From JAKZSU01 sp047517485 (GTDB lineage Bacteria > Pseudomonadota > Alphaproteobacteria > UBA7887), in NCBI GenBank assembly GCA_047517485.1, contig JAKZSU010000086.1:1-10639 (forward strand): a stretch of 10,639 bases of DNA, written 5' to 3'. A program made the translations under genes and the position numbers. Below, piece after piece: positions 1 to 5,898 of the stretch. Position 1 is the first letter of the stretch; each line of letters opens with the position of its first letter. The notes beneath the pieces are model-generated. The model worked only from the letters and a program-made list of their open reading frames with translations. It had not been told where the DNA came from and did no database searches.

Positions 1-400
1 CGCGGGCGGTTGTCGGCAGTCCACATGGGGCACCTCAAGAGCAAATTCACCACCCCAGAGAATCACAGCTGATTCAGCTCTTCAAGAGGGGCCGCCGGAT
101 AACCGATTCATCCGACTCATAAAGTCCCCGGACGGACACTCAGGGTTACTCCCAAGTTCGCGTTCCACCAATCGCGGTGCGCCGAGGTGATCGAGTGTTT
201 GCAGGAGATTCGAACGATGGATCGAATCGTTGTCACGCGCGCGACCAGTTAGCAGTCTCCGGGTGTCCTCAAACGCGTGAAGGTTCACGGAGCCGAGAAA
301 CCGAGCCCAGCAAAGCGGAGGCGCACGATGCGTCACGGGAAAACAGACTTGCGATCGTGCCAAGATGGTCTTCTTTGCGCTTTGGAGACGCCCCTAACAG
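1..400. other. Gene-poor, GC-rich region of unknown nature
   Basis: I recognise no gene here. The most open frame is on the minus strand from an ATG at 363. It runs 93 codons to a TGA at 82-84 and then continues in the same frame, without another stop, to the window edge. The peptide is rich in Arg, Leu, Ser and His and shows no domain, signal peptide or family motif I know. A plus-strand frame from 252 to 418 is open but has no convincing start. Several short inverted repeats lie inside (67-79, 78-88, 207-231). The stretch could be a decayed mobile element, a structured RNA, or the end of a gene beyond the window. None of these can be chosen from sequence alone. Confidence 0.3.
207..231. repeat. 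Two overlapping, mutually exclusive hairpins
   Basis: GATTCGA (207-213) is perfectly complementary to TCGAATC (222-228) with an 8-nt loop. AACGAT (213-218) is perfectly complementary to ATCGTT (226-231) with a 7-nt loop. The two stems share bases, so only one can form at a time. This is seen directly; any switching role is speculation, and the stems are short. Confidence 0.3.
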
Positions 401-408
401 CGGGGCCC

Positions 409-461
409 TTAAATTGAATGAGCGTCGTTCAATTAAATATATAATGAACTATGTTCAATAT
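409..461 (+). promoter_or_regulatory. AT-rich promoter with two operator-like palindromes
   Basis: A perfect TATAAT lies at 440-445, with TTGAAT at 415-420 as a possible -35 (19-bp spacer, one or two bases long). The first palindrome pairs AATTGAA (412-418) with TTCAATT (428-434) and extends imperfectly to 409-437. The second pairs TGAAC (445-449) with GTTCA (453-457) and extends to 441-461. Both use a half-site close to ATTGAAC, and their centres are 28 bp apart, on either side of the -10. The layout fits a repressor covering a promoter, as TetR-family proteins often do, but no such regulator is encoded in the window. Orientation is inferred from the TATAAT and the Shine-Dalgarno downstream. 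Confidence 0.45.
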
Positions 462-495
462 CAAGATAATTTTTTAGACCAAAAACAAATAAAGC

Positions 496-575
496 AAGGA
501 GGGGCCGACAAGCTCGACGTAACCGGTTCGATGAGGAAGGTTGGATTTGGCGGGTCTCTTCTAATCACCCCTTGA
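496..575 (+). other. Orphan ribosome binding site and short frame, possible gene stub
   Basis: AAGGAGG at 496-502 is a near-ideal Shine-Dalgarno sequence, but no ATG, GTG or TTG lies within the next 15 bases. The first ATG is at 531, 28 nt beyond it, and opens a 14-codon frame (MRKVGFGGSLLITP) ending at the TGA 573-575. The peptide starts like the basic plus hydrophobic front of a signal sequence. The stop lies inside the -35 region of the arsR promoter. One reading is that this is the truncated beginning of an exported protein, such as an efflux adaptor, cut when the arsenic module landed next to it. It may equally be a chance frame or a leader peptide. Confidence 0.25.
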
Positions 576-598
576 CTCTTTTTCCATATTTCGATAAT
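572..598 (+). promoter_or_regulatory. Promoter of the arsR-arsI operon
   Basis: TTGACT (572-577) matches the -35 consensus at five of six positions. GATAAT (593-598) matches the -10 at five of six with a short 15-bp spacer; TAATTC (595-600) gives a 17-bp spacer but a poorer match. Either places transcription start within a few bases of the arsR ATG at 608. No Shine-Dalgarno precedes that ATG, so the mRNA is probably leaderless or nearly so. Confidence 0.55.
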
Positions 599-614
599 TC
601 TAGTATTATGGAAA
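589..614. promoter_or_regulatory. ArsR operator overlapping the arsR start codon
   Basis: A 26-bp palindrome centred on CTAG (600-603) has 11 of 13 base pairs matching; the exceptions are 599/604 and 593/610. The core arms are ATAAT (594-598) and ATTAT (605-609). It covers the predicted -10, the start site and the first codon of arsR. ArsR/SmtB repressors bind AT-rich inverted repeats at their own promoters and release them on metalloid binding, so autoregulation is the natural inference. Confidence 0.6.
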
Positions 615-943
615 AACAAACCGCGATCGATGCGCTCGGCGCGCTGGCGCAGGACACCCGGCTCGACATTTTTCGCCTGCTCGTCGAGGCCGGTCCCGAC
701 GGCGTGGCGGCCGGCGAGATCGGCGCGGCGCTTGGGGTGCCGTCGGCGACGCTCTCGTTTCATCTCAAGGAGCTGCGTACCGCCGGGATGATCGTGTGCC
801 GTAAGAATGGCCGCTGGTTGATCTACGCCGCCGATTTCGCCGCCATCGACGCCCTGATATCGTTTCTCATGCGCAACTGCTGTCAGCGCGCCGCCCCATC
901 CACAATTCAAGCCGAACACGTCTTGGGAGAAGTCCAACCATGA
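608..943 (+). CDS. arsR: ArsR-family arsenic-responsive repressor
   Basis: This 111-residue winged-helix protein is a typical ArsR/SmtB length. The opening LGALAQDTRLDIFRLLVEAG is characteristic of the family. The helix-turn-helix spans about residues 33-62, with recognition helix SATLSFHLKELRTAGM, and the wing (VCRKNGRWLIYAA) follows at 63-75. A vicinal pair Cys91-Cys92 sits near the C-terminus in the NCC context seen in proteobacterial ArsR proteins that bind As(III) or methylarsenite there, as in the Acidithiobacillus type. Cys64 is the only other cysteine, so the third thiol ligand is unclear. I chose ATG 608; a TTG at 572 would add residues unlike the family and lies in the -35 box. The gene overlaps arsI by ATGA and most likely represses its own operon. 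Confidence 0.9.
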   Translation: MEKQTAIDALGALAQDTRLDIFRLLVEAGPDGVAAGEIGAALGVPSATLSFHLKELRTAGMIVCRKNGRWLIYAADFAAIDALISFLMRNCCQRAAPSTIQAEHVLGEVQP

Positions 944-1371
944 AACGCCTTCACGTTCACATCTCCGTTGCCGATCTCGACCAATCGGTGACCTTTTATT
1001 CGACCCTTTTCGGCGCCGATCCCGATCGTCACGAGTCCGATTACGCCAAGTGGATGCTCGACGATCCGGGGGTGAATTTCGTGATCAGCGCGCGCGGTGG
1101 CACGCCCGGGCTCAATCATCTCGGCCTGCAGGTCGACAACGACGAGGATCTGACGGCGATCGAGCACCGGCTCGAGGCCGCCGGCGAGACCGTGGTCGGC
1201 CAAACCGCCGCCCGGTGTTGCTATGCCGAAGGCGACAAATCCTGGTCGCAGGACCCGCAAGGCATTGCCTGGGAGACGTTTCACACGCATGGATCGATCG
1301 AGGTCTTCGGCACCGACGGGGTTCCCGAGGCGGCGACCGCCAAGCCCGATACCCCCGGCTGCTGCGCCTGA
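940..1371 (+). CDS. arsI: ArsI/CadI-type metalloenzyme, probable C-As lyase
   Basis: This 143-residue protein of the vicinal-oxygen-chelate (glyoxalase/dioxygenase) superfamily belongs to the ArsI/CadI branch. ArsI is an Fe(II)- and O2-dependent enzyme that splits the carbon-arsenic bond of methylarsenite and related trivalent organoarsenicals. An N-terminal beta strand carries His5/His7, a second metal-site His60 lies in LNHLGLQV, and Glu112 in AWETF completes the expected 2-His-1-Glu site. The Cys93-Cys94 pair in RCCYAEGDKSW is the diagnostic substrate-binding pair. A further Cys141-Cys142 pair ends the protein and may hand over metalloid. The start overlaps the arsR stop by ATGA, with GGGAG at 925-929, so translation is coupled. 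CadI, a cadmium-induced relative, is the main alternative name; the arsR neighbour favours arsenic. Confidence 0.85.
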   Translation: MKRLHVHISVADLDQSVTFYSTLFGADPDRHESDYAKWMLDDPGVNFVISARGGTPGLNHLGLQVDNDEDLTAIEHRLEAAGETVVGQTAARCCYAEGDKSWSQDPQGIAWETFHTHGSIEVFGTDGVPEAATAKPDTPGCCA

Positions 1372-1386
1372 GGACGGGCGGCGGCG

Positions 1387-1977
1387 ATGGGCGCGACGGT
1401 CAGTTTCTATTTCGATGTCGGCAGCGGGCCGTCGTATCTGGCCCACCTGCGGCTGCCGAAAATCGCTGCCCGCGCCGGCGCCGAGCTGCGCTATCGCCCG
1501 GTGCTCGCCGGCGGCCTGTTCAAGGCGACCGGCAACGCGCCGCCGTTGGAGATCGATGCCAAACGCGTCTACATCATGGAGGTCGATCTGCCGCGCATGG
1601 CACGCCACCTCGAACTGCCCCTGGCATTCCATCCGGCCGCGCCGCCGCGCACCCTGCCTTTGATGCGGGGCGCCGTGGTCGCCGACGAGGACGGCCGGCT
1701 CGAGGCGTATGTGGATGCGGTGTTCCGCGCGATCTGGGCCGAGGCGCGCGACATGGGAGACCCGGCCACGGTGCACGAGGTTTTGACCAACGCCGGATTC
1801 GACGCGGCCGACACTCTCCGACGAATATCCGAACAGCCAATCAAAGACGGATTGATCGCCCGCACCGAGGAAGCGCTCGCGCGTGGCTGTTTCGGCGTAC
1901 CGACGATCTTCGTCGATGATGAAATGTTTTTCGGCCAGGATCGGCTCGATCTGATCGCCGAGAAGTTAGCCGCCTAA
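1387..1977 (+). CDS. 2-hydroxychromene-2-carboxylate isomerase family protein (DsbA/kappa-GST fold)
   Basis: This 196-residue cytosolic thioredoxin-fold protein belongs to the HCCA isomerase/kappa-class GST family. SFYFDVGSGPSYLA (6-19) aligns with the family's SPxSYLA motif and keeps the catalytic serine as Ser13, though the usual following Pro is Gly14. LAGGLFKATGN (40-50), the basic helix around 60-74 and the cis-proline loop GVPTIFVD (170-177, Pro172), followed by FFGQDRL, are all family features. Characterised members isomerise hydroxychromene carboxylates in naphthalene breakdown using glutathione, but no such pathway genes are nearby. It starts 15 nt after arsI, on the same strand, and probably shares the arsR promoter. 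A glutathione-linked role in organoarsenical handling is therefore possible but is only inferred. Its stop overlaps the convergent VWA gene. Confidence 0.82.
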   Translation: MGATVSFYFDVGSGPSYLAHLRLPKIAARAGAELRYRPVLAGGLFKATGNAPPLEIDAKRVYIMEVDLPRMARHLELPLAFHPAAPPRTLPLMRGAVVADEDGRLEAYVDAVFRAIWAEARDMGDPATVHEVLTNAGFDAADTLRRISEQPIKDGLIARTEEALARGCFGVPTIFVDDEMFFGQDRLDLIAEKLAA

Positions 1978-3152
1978 CCCCTAGCTAATAGCTTCATGCC
2001 TTCTTCGAGCCCCTTGATGGTCAGCGGGAACATCCGGTCGGCGATCAGTTCGCGGACCATCTGGATCGAGTGGGTGTAGTCCCAGAGCTCGCGCGGTTCC
2101 GGGTTGAGCCAGATCGCCGAGGAATAGACGTCGAGCATGCGCGCCAGCCAGACCTGGCCGGCTTCCTCGTTCCAATGCTCGACGCTGCCGCCGGGGTAGG
2201 CGATCTCGTAGGGGCTCATCGAGGCATCGCCGACGAAGATCAGCTTGTAGTCGCTGGGGTAGGTGTGCAGCACGTTCCACGTCGATTGGCGCTCGGCGTG
2301 GCGGCGCGAATTGTCGCGCCACAGGGTCTCGTACGGGCAATTGTGAAAATAGAAATATTCGAGATGCTTGAACTCGCTGCGCGCCGCCGAGAACAGTTCC
2401 TCGCAAGTCCGCGTGTGCACGTTCATCGAGCCGCCGACGTCGAGGCAGAGCAGCACCTTGACCTTGTTGTGACGCTCGGCGCGCATCTTGATGTCGAGCC
2501 AGCCGCCATTGTCGGCGGTCGCCTTGATGGTGCCGCGGATGTCGAGCTCGCTGTCTGCGCCGTCGCGAACGAACTGGCGTAGGCGCCTGAGCGCCACTTT
2601 GATATTGCGGGTGCCGATCACCACCGAGTCGTCGAGGTTCTTGTATTCGCGCTTGTCCCAGACCTTGACCGCGCTGCGCCGGCGTCCCTCGTCCTGGCCG
2701 ATGCGAATGCCTTCCGGGTGGTCGCCATAGGCACCAAAGGGAGACGTGCCGCCGGTGCCGATCCATTTGCTGCCGCCCTGATGGCGTCCCTGCTGCTCGG
2801 CGAGGCGTTCTTTCAACGTCTGCATCAGCTTGTCCCAGCCGAGCTTTTCCAACTCGGCGCGTTCTTCCGGCGAGAGGATTTTCTCGATCTCGCGGCGCAG
2901 CCATTCGTCGGGAATATCGGCGAACAAGTCCTCGCCGATCGCCTCGATGCCCTTGAAATATTCCCCGAACGCACGGTCGAACTTGTCGTAATTGCGCTCG
3001 TCCTTCACCAGCGCGGCGCGGCTCAGATAATAGAATTCGTCGACGCTAAAGCCGGTGACCCCGGCCTTGAGTCCGTCGAGCAAGGTGAGATATTCGCGCA
3101 AGGTCACCGGGACCTTGGCTTGGCGGAGACCGAGGAAGAAATCGACGAACAT
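1974..3152 (-). CDS. CoxE-like VWA domain protein
   Basis: This 392-residue protein is probably cytosolic: no signal peptide or membrane segment is seen. The N-terminal half (1-125) is helical and charged and resembles the CoxE/VWA-partner family; residues 115-165 form a Gly/Arg-rich linker. The von Willebrand A domain starts near 225 with the strand VKVLLCLDVGGSMN: Asp238, Gly240 and Ser242 form the MIDAS core (DxGxS instead of the usual DxSxS), and VGDASMS (307-313) supplies the later Asp309. Such proteins work with MoxR ATPases in metal-cofactor insertion or complex remodelling, as CoxE does with CoxD. The matching ATPase is two genes upstream in the same operon. The start is ATG 3152 with GGGAG just upstream, 12 nt after the GNAT gene. 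No Cox or other target enzyme is visible, so the client is unknown. Confidence 0.85.
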   Translation of the reverse strand: MFVDFFLGLRQAKVPVTLREYLTLLDGLKAGVTGFSVDEFYYLSRAALVKDERNYDKFDRAFGEYFKGIEAIGEDLFADIPDEWLRREIEKILSPEERAELEKLGWDKLMQTLKERLAEQQGRHQGGSKWIGTGGTSPFGAYGDHPEGIRIGQDEGRRRSAVKVWDKREYKNLDDSVVIGTRNIKVALRRLRQFVRDGADSELDIRGTIKATADNGGWLDIKMRAERHNKVKVLLCLDVGGSMNVHTRTCEELFSAARSEFKHLEYFYFHNCPYETLWRDNSRRHAERQSTWNVLHTYPSDYKLIFVGDASMSPYEIAYPGGSVEHWNEEAGQVWLARMLDVYSSAIWLNPEPRELWDYTHSIQMVRELIADRMFPLTIKGLEEGMKLLARG

Positions 3153-3164
3153 GGATTTTCTCCC

Positions 3165-3638
3165 TCAGGCGTTCGCCGGCGCGCGCAGAGCGAGCGCGAG
3201 GCGGGGCAAACTGCGGCCCGGAATGCTAGCCGAGGGCTCGGCGCCGATCGATCGGCACCCCATGGCGCGATAAAAGCCTTCCGCGTGCGGGTCGCTGGTG
3301 ACCCGAATTTCGCGCGCCCCTAGATCCTCGGCCCGCGCCATCAGGTCTGTCCACAAGGCGCGTCCCAATCCGCCGCCGATCGCCTCGGGCGCGACGAACA
3401 AATGCTCGACCTCGGCGATGCCATCGGCAAAAACCAGGTAGTAATAGCCGGCTGGGCGATCGTCCTGATCAGAGACCCGGACGATCTCCCCCTCAATGTC
3501 GCGCCGGGTCAGCGTGAGTTCGTCGACACAGGCCGCGATGAAATCCTCGGCGTAGCCCCAATGCGCTTTCGAGCGCAGCGCGAGCGCGCTCAAGGCGTCG
3601 GCTTCGTCCGGTTTGGCGTCGCGGATGGGGACCGCCAT
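3165..3638 (-). CDS. GNAT-family N-acetyltransferase
   Basis: This 157-residue protein is the usual size for a single-domain GNAT enzyme, which moves an acetyl group from acetyl-CoA to an amine. Motif A is visible at about 77-96: strand VEHLFVAP, then the pyrophosphate-binding loop IGGGLGRAL, which has Ile87 where Gln or Arg is common. Motif B appears as GFYRAMGC (121-128), with Tyr123 placed as the likely general acid. The N-terminal IRDAKPDEADAL strand-helix is also typical. The substrate cannot be told. The ATG is preceded by GAGGAG at 3644-3649, which overlaps the moxR stop codon, and only 9 nt separate the two genes. It thus sits inside the moxR-VWA operon and may act on a partner or client of that pair, or may simply be a passenger. 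Confidence 0.85.
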   Translation of the reverse strand: MAVPIRDAKPDEADALSALALRSKAHWGYAEDFIAACVDELTLTRRDIEGEIVRVSDQDDRPAGYYYLVFADGIAEVEHLFVAPEAIGGGLGRALWTDLMARAEDLGAREIRVTSDPHAEGFYRAMGCRSIGAEPSASIPGRSLPRLALALRAPANA

Positions 3639-3647
3639 GCGGGCTCC

Positions 3648-4493
3648 TCAGCGCCCCTCGCGACGGGCGAGAAAGGCGAGCCGCTCGAACAGATGGACGT
3701 CTTGCTCGTTTTTCAACAGCGCGCCGTAAAGCGGCGGAATCGCCTTCGCCTTGTCGGTGGTGCGCAGCACTTCCGGATCGATATCCTCGGCGAGCAACAG
3801 CTTGATCCAGTCGATCAGTTCCGAAGTCGACGGCTTCTTTTTCAGCCCCGGCACCTCGCGCACTTCATAGAACGCGTTGAGCGCCGCCTTGAGCATCGCT
3901 TTCTTGATCCCCGGGTGATGGACCTCGACGATCCGCGCCATGGTCTCGGCGTCGGGGAACGAGATATAGTGAAAAAAGCAGCGCCGCAGAAACGCGTCGG
4001 GCAGCTCTTTTTCGTTGTTCGAGGTGATGATCATGATCGGCCGCTGGCGCGCGCGGACGGTTTGCTTGGTCTCGTAGACGAAGAACTCCATGCGATCGAG
4101 TTCGAGCAGCAGATCGTTGGGAAACTCGATATCCGCCTTGTCGATTTCGTCGATCAAGAGGACCGGCGCGACGTCGGCGTCGAAAGCGTCCCACAGCTTG
4201 CCGCGCTCGATATAGTTCGAGATATCCTTGACCCGGTTGTCGCCCATCTGGCCGTCGCGCAGCCGCGCCACGGCGTCGTATTCGTAGAGCCCTTGCTGCG
4301 CCGAAGTGGTCGATTTGACGTGCCAGCTGATGATCTCCTTGTCGAGCGCGCGGGCGATTTCCTCGGCCAGCATGGTCTTGCCGGTACCGGGCTCGCCCTT
4401 GACCAATAGCGGGCGCTCGAGGGTGATCGCGGCGTTGACCGCGACCATCAGATCTTCGGTGGCGACATAGGTGTCGGTGCCGGTGAATTTCAT
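3648..4493 (-). CDS. MoxR-family AAA+ ATPase
   Basis: This 281-residue AAA+ protein is of the MoxR type, close to CoxD-like members. Walker A is GEPGTGKT (33-40) and Walker B is VLLIDEID (111-118), with Asp115-Glu116 for Mg2+ and hydrolysis. Sensor 1 is IITSNNEKELPDAF (156-169), and the arginine finger is likely within LRR (169-171). The C-terminal helical lid covers roughly 185-281. MoxR ATPases form hexamers and, with a VWA partner, remodel or activate target enzymes, often inserting metal cofactors. The VWA partner is the last gene of this operon. The start at ATG 4493 has no strong Shine-Dalgarno, and a candidate promoter lies just upstream. The family assignment is firm; the target is unknown. 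Confidence 0.92.
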   Translation of the reverse strand: MKFTGTDTYVATEDLMVAVNAAITLERPLLVKGEPGTGKTMLAEEIARALDKEIISWHVKSTTSAQQGLYEYDAVARLRDGQMGDNRVKDISNYIERGKLWDAFDADVAPVLLIDEIDKADIEFPNDLLLELDRMEFFVYETKQTVRARQRPIMIITSNNEKELPDAFLRRCFFHYISFPDAETMARIVEVHHPGIKKAMLKAALNAFYEVREVPGLKKKPSTSELIDWIKLLLAEDIDPEVLRTTDKAKAIPPLYGALLKNEQDVHLFERLAFLARREGR

Positions 4494-4533
4494 ATGTCTT
4501 AGACCAATTCATCTCGTTTTCGCATCGGCGCGC

Positions 4534-4562
4534 ACAATTGGCCGGATCACCCGCCGCGTCAA
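4534..4562 (-). promoter_or_regulatory. Candidate promoter of the moxR operon
   Basis: Read on the minus strand, TTGACG (complement of 4557-4562) is a good -35 box. A 17-bp spacer leads to AATTGT (complement of 4534-4539), which matches the -10 consensus weakly. Transcription would start near 4527, about 34 nt ahead of the moxR ATG. The rest of the 184-bp divergent gap (4494-4677) shows no clear promoter for the plus-strand gene. Confidence 0.35.
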
Positions 4563-4677
4563 CCCGGGTGGCGACAAACGCTCGCCGACGCCCTACATAC
4601 ACAACCGTAAGGGTGCCTCGCATCCGAACTGCAATGCCAGAATGGCGGGAAGCGACTTTGAGCGAGTCTAGACGATA

Positions 4678-5898
4678 ATGACCGATCCGGTTACGCTTGG
4701 CGCCGATCCCCCGCCCCCGCCGCCGCCACCGCCGCCCGGCGAACCGCCACCGCCGCCCGGCGGCGCGCAAACCATGGCGCGTTACGACGGCGGCATGGCC
4801 TATCTCTATTACATAATTTTCGTCAACCTTCTGCTGACCGTCGCGACCCTTGGACTTTATCGCTTCTGGGCCAAGACAAGGCTGCGCCGATTTTTATGGG
4901 CGCACGCCTCGATCGCCGGCGATCGCCTGGAATATGCCGGCACCGGCAGCGAGCTGCTGCGCGGATTTTTGATTGTGCTGTTTCCGATTCTGCTGCCGCT
5001 GTTCCTCGTCCTCGGCGCCTCGGGTCTGGCGGTCGAGGGCTTTGCTCCCGATTGGTCGTGGGTGATCGAGGTGATCCGGCCCTGGTTACTGTTGTTCCTG
5101 ATCGGTATCGCGCTTTATCGCGCGCGGTATTACCGGCTGACCCGCACCCGTTGGCGCGGCATTCGCGGCTGGCAAGGCGGTTCGGCGATGCGCTATGCGT
5201 TGGTTCTGACGCTGGGCTATGCCGCCACCGCCTTCAGCGCTGGCCTGGCGCTGCCGTGGATCCGGGTCTGGCTGTTCCGCTACAAAATGAACAACACCTG
5301 GCTCGGCGACCGCCAGTTCTCTTTTTCCGGCTCGTCCGGGTCGGTCTACCCGCATTTTTTTGCCGCCTGGGGCTTGGTGTTTCTTATTCCCATCGCGGTA
5401 ATCGTGGTGATCGTGATCGCCGCGGTAATCGGCAACGTGGCGGACCCGATTAATTCGAAATCCTTCATCACGATGTCGCCCACGGCGCCTGAATTCGATT
5501 TCGATTTAGAGGATTTAGAGAATTTCGACCCGCCACCCTGGGCGGTCGGCACGATCGCCACGATCCTCGTAGTAGTGTACCTCGGCGGCCTGTTCGCGTG
5601 GCAATTCTACCGCGCCGCGGAAATGCGATTGTTTGCGCGCGCGACCCGGCTCGACCCTTTGACGTTCACTCTCGATCTCTCCGGTTTCGCCTTGTTCCGA
5701 TTTTCGCTGGCCAACTTTCTGATCATTCTGCTGACCGTTGGCCTCGGCATTCCTTGGGTGTTGCATCGCTCGGCCCGGTTCTATGCCGGGCGGTTGCGAA
5801 CCGTCGGCGCCTTTGACGGAGGAACGGTTGGGCAAAACCGCTTTGCCGGCCCGGATACCGGGGAGGGGCTTGCCGATGCCTTCGATGTCGGATTCTGA
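4678..5898 (+). CDS. DUF898/YjgN-type polytopic membrane protein with polyproline N-terminus
   Basis: This is a 406-residue inner-membrane protein with about seven hydrophobic segments, near 43-62, 97-118, 133-148, 171-195, 226-252, 287-309 and 344-362. TLGLYRFWAKTRLRRFLWAH (57-76) is the hallmark of DUF898 (YjgN) proteins. Weaker echoes of this unit around 189-210 and 353-375 suggest the family's internal repeats. The N-terminus is unusual: ten consecutive prolines (11-20), then five more (23-27), before the first helix. An acidic loop (272-283) lies between segments five and six. No biochemical role is established for the family. It overlaps the M48 peptidase gene by 23 bp, so the two are probably made together. 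The ATG at 4678 has only a weak purine-rich site upstream. Confidence 0.85.
   Translation: MTDPVTLGADPPPPPPPPPPGEPPPPPGGAQTMARYDGGMAYLYYIIFVNLLLTVATLGLYRFWAKTRLRRFLWAHASIAGDRLEYAGTGSELLRGFLIVLFPILLPLFLVLGASGLAVEGFAPDWSWVIEVIRPWLLLFLIGIALYRARYYRLTRTRWRGIRGWQGGSAMRYALVLTLGYAATAFSAGLALPWIRVWLFRYKMNNTWLGDRQFSFSGSSGSVYPHFFAAWGLVFLIPIAVIVVIVIAAVIGNVADPINSKSFITMSPTAPEFDFDLEDLENFDPPPWAVGTIATILVVVYLGGLFAWQFYRAAEMRLFARATRLDPLTFTLDLSGFALFRFSLANFLIILLTVGLGIPWVLHRSARFYAGRLRTVGAFDGGTVGQNRFAGPDTGEGLADAFDVGF
5861..5866 (+). promoter_or_regulatory. Ribosome binding site fixing the M48 peptidase start
   Basis: GGGAGG lies 9 nt before ATG 5876, inside the end of the upstream membrane-protein gene. It supports ATG 5876 over an upstream in-frame start at 5738, whose extra residues would be an out-of-frame reading of the membrane-protein gene. 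Confidence 0.6.

Noticed and set aside
204..232. tRNA T-arm-like TTCGAAT on the minus strand
   Set aside because: The bases flanking the loop do not pair into a T-stem, and no acceptor or anticodon arm can be placed.
572..607. TTG at 572 as the arsR start, adding 12 residues
   Set aside because: The extension does not look like ArsR, it has no ribosome binding site, and TTGACT there is better explained as the -35 box.
1050..1919. Long Arg-rich plus-strand frames across arsI and the isomerase
   Set aside because: They are frame shadows of GC-rich genes: low complexity in Arg, Gly and Pro, no motifs, and they overlap two clearly recognised genes.
2718..3323. Plus-strand frames opposite the VWA and GNAT genes
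   Set aside because: The minus-strand frames carry the VWA and GNAT motifs and good ribosome binding sites; the plus frames have none.
3402..4409. 335-codon plus-strand frame opposite moxR
   Set aside because: It lies opposite the Walker A, Walker B and sensor motifs of a firm MoxR ATPase and shows no domain of its own.
5738..5875. Upstream extension of the M48 peptidase
   Set aside because: The extra residues come from an alternate frame of the DUF898 gene; GGGAGG at 5861-5866 supports ATG 5876.
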